Shown piece after piece: positions 5,903 through 8,698 of a stretch of 8,698 nucleotides of DNA. A program made the position numbers and the translations under genes. Source of the stretch: Betaproteobacteria bacterium UBA931. GTDB lineage: Bacteria; Pseudomonadota; Gammaproteobacteria; Burkholderiales; Casimicrobiaceae. How positions within the stretch are numbered: position 1 is the stretch's first letter; every line of letters begins with the position of its first letter. Location: the NCBI GenBank assembly GCA_002293615.1, contig DBDN01000093.1:4041-12738 (forward strand), written 5' to 3'. The notes beneath the pieces are model-generated. The model saw only the letters and a list, made by a program, of their open reading frames with translations. It did not search any database and had not been told where the DNA came from.

Positions 5903-6748
5903 ATGTTACTGGCCGATTTGCATAGCCACTCCACCGCTTCCGACGGTCTGTTAACGCCGATAGATTTGGTTTTGCGCGCAAAAAGACAATACGTTACACA
6001 TTTGGCCTTAACTGACCATGACGAAATCGTCGGTTTGGCCGAAGCGCGTGCCGCGGGAAAAGCGTGTCAAGTGACCGTAATCAACGGTGTTGAGCTTTCC
6101 AGCCTATGGGAGCGCAAAACCGTACATATCGTTGGTTTGTTCCTGAATCCCGACAATTTGGCACTCAATACGGCACTACATCAGGTTAGAGAAACACGTC
6201 ACACACGCGGTAAAAAAATCGCGGAAAAATTGGCCGCTCTGGGAATCGCCAACGCCTGGGAAGGCGCCAATCATTTCGTGACCAACAATGATCTCATCTC
6301 GCGCGCTCATTTTGCGCGATTTCTTGTCGATGCCGGTTATGTTGCCCATCAGCAGAAAGCGTTTGACCGCTACCTTACCGAAGGCAAGCCCGCTTTTGTC
6401 GCCCCGCCCTGGCCGTCAATCGCACAAAGCGTCGCCACGATTCTTGGCGCAGGCGGTGTTGCCGTACTTGCCCACCCGGGACGTTATCATTTAACACAAA
6501 CCGGCAGACGACGGCTGATCACGGAATTCAAGGATTGCGGCGGCGAAGCCATCGAAGTATTTTCATCCTCGCACACACCAAAAGACAATGAACAGTTCGT
6601 CGGCTTTGCCCATTACTTTGGTTTGGCTGCTTCGCTGGGCTCCGACTTTCACGGTGACCACAGCCGTTTTGATCTGGGCGAAATACCGCCGCTTCCCGAC
6701 GGTTTGACGCCGGTCTGGTCATTGCGCGAAGAGCAGTTTTATCCGTAA
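5903..6748 (+). CDS. rnm: PHP-domain 3',5'-nucleoside bisphosphate phosphatase / RNase AM
   Basis: A 281-residue cytoplasmic metal-dependent phosphoesterase of the YciV/TrpH family (E. coli Rnm, 293 residues). Family members remove the 3' phosphate from 3',5'-bisphosphonucleosides such as pAp or trim RNA 5' ends; the Chromobacterium violaceum member is a characterised bisphosphatase. Metal-site motifs are all present: HSH (7-9) with SD (13-14), TDHD (37-40), NGVELS (61-66, Glu64), VHIVGL (75-79 region, His75), AHPGRY (190-195, His191) and SDFH (247-250). The middle segment with ISRAHFARFLVDAGY (132-146) is the insertion typical of this subfamily. No strong ribosome site precedes the ATG; the HSHS motif position fixes the start closely. 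It stops 10 bases before ruvC and is probably cotranscribed with it. The substrate (nucleotide or RNA) cannot be settled from sequence. Confidence 0.9.
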   Translation: MLLADLHSHSTASDGLLTPIDLVLRAKRQYVTHLALTDHDEIVGLAEARAAGKACQVTVINGVELSSLWERKTVHIVGLFLNPDNLALNTALHQVRETRHTRGKKIAEKLAALGIANAWEGANHFVTNNDLISRAHFARFLVDAGYVAHQQKAFDRYLTEGKPAFVAPPWPSIAQSVATILGAGGVAVLAHPGRYHLTQTGRRRLITEFKDCGGEAIEVFSSSHTPKDNEQFVGFAHYFGLAASLGSDFHGDHSRFDLGEIPPLPDGLTPVWSLREEQFYP

Positions 6749-6758
6749 TATAGCGGGC

Positions 6759-7298
6759 ATGACTGAAACACGCCGCATTGTCGGACTTGATCCCGGCTTA
6801 CGCACCACCGGATTTGGTGTGATCGAAATTCACGCGGGCCGACATCTTTATATCGCCAGCGGCAGCATTACCACCGAAGGCGACGGCCTGCCCATGCGAC
6901 TCGGCATCATCGCGCGCGATCTGGCGCATATTGTCCAGGAGTACCGACCGCACGAAGCCTGCATCGAGCAGGTATTCGTGAATATCAACCCCAAATCAAC
7001 GCTCTTGCTTGGGCAAGCGCGCGGCGCCGCAATTACTGCGCTGGTAATCGCCGGATTACCGGTATATGAATATACGGCCAACCAAATCAAGCAATCCGTC
7101 GTCGGGCACGGAAAAGCGCACAAAGAACAGGTTCAACATATGGTGCAGCGTTTGCTGATGTTGCAGGCAACACCGGCGCCCGATGCGGCAGACGCTTTAG
7201 CATGCGCCATCTGCCACGCCAACAGCACGACAGGAGTCGGCAAAACCGTGCTGGCTACGACGCAACGCCGCCGTCGCAGCGGACGCATGATGATTTGA
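6759..7298 (+). CDS. ruvC: Crossover junction endodeoxyribonuclease RuvC
   Basis: Holliday-junction resolvase that cuts four-way DNA junctions as a dimer in the RuvABC complex. At 179 residues it is of normal length. The RNase H-like catalytic acids are all present: Asp11 in GLDPGLRTTGFG, Glu70 in CIEQVF, and Asp142 and Asp145 in PDAADALACAICH. The family segment NPKSTLLLGQARGA (77-90) and the KQSVVGHGKAHKEQV region (111-125) are also intact. The tail QRRRRSGRMM is basic. The ATG is 10 bases after the PHP stop with only a weak GCGGG-like ribosome site, suggesting translational coupling. In many betaproteobacteria ruvC is followed by ruvA and ruvB; here a MarC-family gene follows instead, so ruvAB must be elsewhere. 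Confidence 0.97.
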   Translation: MTETRRIVGLDPGLRTTGFGVIEIHAGRHLYIASGSITTEGDGLPMRLGIIARDLAHIVQEYRPHEACIEQVFVNINPKSTLLLGQARGAAITALVIAGLPVYEYTANQIKQSVVGHGKAHKEQVQHMVQRLLMLQATPAPDAADALACAICHANSTTGVGKTVLATTQRRRRSGRMMI

Positions 7299-7357
7299 TT
7301 CCTGCGTCTTTTCTTCTCATAATAACGATTTGCTTCATTTACAACGACAACCCTACC

Positions 7358-8038
7358 ATGCGCCTTTTTATCGAAAATTTTCTGCTGGTTTTCATTGCTC
7401 TGATTCCTATCGTCAACCCACTGGGCGGTGCTGCGGTATTTATTGCCATCACGCGCGGATTAACGCCCAGCGGCCGGATATTTCTTTCGCGCAAAGTCGC
7501 CATCAACGCTTTTCTGTTGTTGGCGGCCTCACTTTTCGTCGGTAATCTGGTGCTGATTTTCTTTGGCTTGTCGGTGCCTGTGATACAAATCGGCGGCGGT
7601 TTAATCGTATGCAATCTTGCCTGGAGCCTGCTTAAGCAGGACTCCATGTCCGATCTTGGCAACACCGGGCCGGAGCATGAATTGAACCCGGATAAAAACG
7701 GAACTGTTCAGGCGTTTTATCCGCTGACATTGCCGCTGACGATCGGCCCCGGTTCCATCAGCGTTGCCATTACGCTGGGCGCCAACCATGCCAATTCCGT
7801 TCATTCATGGTTTGCCGCCGCGCCATCGTTTATTGTCGGCGCCGCTGCCGTCGCCGCCAGTATTTACCTGTGTTTTCGCTATGCTTACCAGATCACCAAG
7901 CTGCTCGGCGCGACCGGCACACTGGTTTTTACCCGCCTGTTCGCGTTTATTCTTCTGTGTATCGGTATCCAAATCATCTGGAACGGCACGTCAGCGCTTT
8001 TAGCGCAGGTATGCCCCATACCCGTCGTTGCCCGCTGA
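7358..8038 (+). CDS. MarC-family integral membrane protein
   Basis: A 226-residue inner-membrane protein of the MarC (UPF0056) family, whose E. coli members are about 200-220 residues. About six hydrophobic segments are visible: 4-24, 46-70, 73-92, 122-141, 151-172 and 190-212. Family hallmarks are IPIVNPLGGAAVF (16-28), near the first segment, and its partner PLTLPLTIGPGSIS (122-135), which suggest an internal repeat. The biochemical function is unknown; despite the name, MarC was found not to cause multiple antibiotic resistance in E. coli. The ATG at 7358 places the first membrane segment correctly; an upstream extension in the same frame would overlap ruvC and is not supported. It starts 59 bases after ruvC with no clear ribosome site, probably as the last gene of the cluster. 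No terminator is evident in the 47 bases before nuoN. Confidence 0.92.
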   Translation: MRLFIENFLLVFIALIPIVNPLGGAAVFIAITRGLTPSGRIFLSRKVAINAFLLLAASLFVGNLVLIFFGLSVPVIQIGGGLIVCNLAWSLLKQDSMSDLGNTGPEHELNPDKNGTVQAFYPLTLPLTIGPGSISVAITLGANHANSVHSWFAAAPSFIVGAAAVAASIYLCFRYAYQITKLLGATGTLVFTRLFAFILLCIGIQIIWNGTSALLAQVCPIPVVAR

Positions 8039-8085
8039 TATGGCAAAGCCAACCCTGCCTTAACGGCGCGATGTGCTATTGCCGC

Positions 8086-8698
8086 TCAGAAAACATACAC
8101 ACGAGCAACGACCTGCGCCAGCCAGCCAAGGATCGCGTTCGGAAAAATACCCAACGCAATCAATGCCAGCCCATTGCCGCTCAACAAAACCATCGATAGC
8201 GGCGTTGTCAAAAACTGTTTTGTCGCCGAAGCTTCCGCGTCCGTAAAGAACATCAGAAGCACAACGCGCAAGTAATAAAACGCGGCAATCACCGACGTAA
8301 GGATCGCGATAATCGACAGCCAGAAAAAGCCGCTGTTAAACGCGATCTCGATAACAGCAAATTTTCCGAAAAACCCGATGAACGGGGGAATGCCCGCCAA
8401 TGAGAACATCGCCGCCCCCATAAGCACCGCCCGCAGCGGCGCACGACGATACAGCCCGCGAAAATCGTTCAGTTCATCATTATCTTTGTCCGGCGTCGCC
8501 ATCGACAGCAGAACGCCAAAAGCCACCAAATTGGTCATCGCGTAAACCAGCACATAAAATAACGACGCCGAATAACCCGCAATATCGCCGGTTAATACAC
8601 CCAAAAGCAAATAACCCATATGGCCGATTGTTGAATACGCCAGCATTCGCTTGATATTGCTTTGCAGAATCGCCGCCACCGCGCCCAGAATCATGGGG
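8086..8698 (-). CDS. nuoN: NADH-quinone oxidoreductase subunit N, C-terminal part
   Basis: Antiporter-like membrane subunit of respiratory complex I, which couples NADH oxidation to proton pumping. Only the last 203 or so codons are in the window; the reading frame stays open to the right edge, so the start lies beyond it. Family motifs are clear: NIKRMLAYSTIGHMGYLLLG (helix with the conserved Lys and the His of the channel), LVYAMTNLVAFGVL, and SLAGIPPFIGFFGKF, followed by LTSVIAAFYYLRVVLLMFF. The loop between them (DKDNDELNDFRGLYRRAPLR) is typical of the family. The protein ends VARVYVF. nuoN is normally the last gene of the nuo operon, so nuoM is expected to the right. It converges on the MarC-family gene. 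Confidence 0.96.
   Translation of the reverse strand, partial: PMILGAVAAILQSNIKRMLAYSTIGHMGYLLLGVLTGDIAGYSASLFYVLVYAMTNLVAFGVLLSMATPDKDNDELNDFRGLYRRAPLRAVLMGAAMFSLAGIPPFIGFFGKFAVIEIAFNSGFFWLSIIAILTSVIAAFYYLRVVLLMFFTDAEASATKQFLTTPLSMVLLSGNGLALIALGIFPNAILGWLAQVVARVYVF

Noticed and set aside
5745..5954. 69-codon frame overlapping the start of the PHP gene
   Set aside because: It begins with TTG inside a dyad, its composition is Phe/Tyr/Ile-rich as expected from AT-rich noncoding DNA, and it overlaps the PHP gene in another frame.
7202..7357. N-terminal extension of the MarC frame back into ruvC
   Set aside because: The extra residues are polar and unlike the family, overlap ruvC by about 100 bases, and the ATG at 7358 gives the normal MarC length.
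8039..8085. Search for a shared terminator between the MarC gene and nuoN
   Set aside because: Only very short pairings (GGC/GCC, or GGCAA/TTGCC with a loop of over 30 bases) and no T-runs; I cannot support a terminator here.

Overview
The window looks like ordinary chromosome from a betaproteobacterium of moderate GC content. That placement is an inference from protein families: an IMP dehydrogenase next to a DUF4124 periplasmic protein, a small HTH regulator of a kind I associate with betaproteobacteria, a PHP phosphatase resembling the Chromobacterium enzyme, and NuoN. I cannot name a genus. There are no tRNA or rRNA genes, transposases, CRISPR arrays or prophage genes.

Layout, left to right. 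A GC-rich inverted repeat sits at the left edge. guaB (154-1626, minus) makes IMP dehydrogenase and has a good sigma-70 promoter in a short divergent spacer shared with a DUF4124 secreted-protein gene (1713-2189, plus). That gene converges on pepN (2216-4888, minus), and a bidirectional terminator-like hairpin overlaps its stop codon. Upstream of pepN on the same strand is a small HTH regulator gene (4999-5328, minus), which ends at a strong intrinsic terminator (4928-4957). This leaves pepN only about 40 bases for a promoter of its own.

A 574-base AT-rich spacer (5329-5902) then separates the leftward HTH gene from a rightward cluster: a PHP-domain phosphatase (5903-6748), ruvC (6759-7298) and a MarC-family membrane protein (7358-8038). 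The cluster converges on the 3' part of nuoN (8086 to the right edge, minus), which continues beyond the window.

The genes are mostly housekeeping: guanine nucleotide synthesis, peptide turnover, nucleotide or RNA end turnover, Holliday-junction resolution and respiratory complex I. The least explained part is the 5329-5902 spacer. It holds a near-consensus sigma-54 promoter facing the HTH gene, a well-formed sigma-70 promoter facing the PHP gene, an 11-bp-arm dyad, a second smaller dyad, a perfect 10-bp palindrome and a terminator-like hairpin. Together these suggest a divergent, regulated control region, possibly RpoN-dependent. This is a hypothesis from motif reading only. I found no convincing new multi-gene system.
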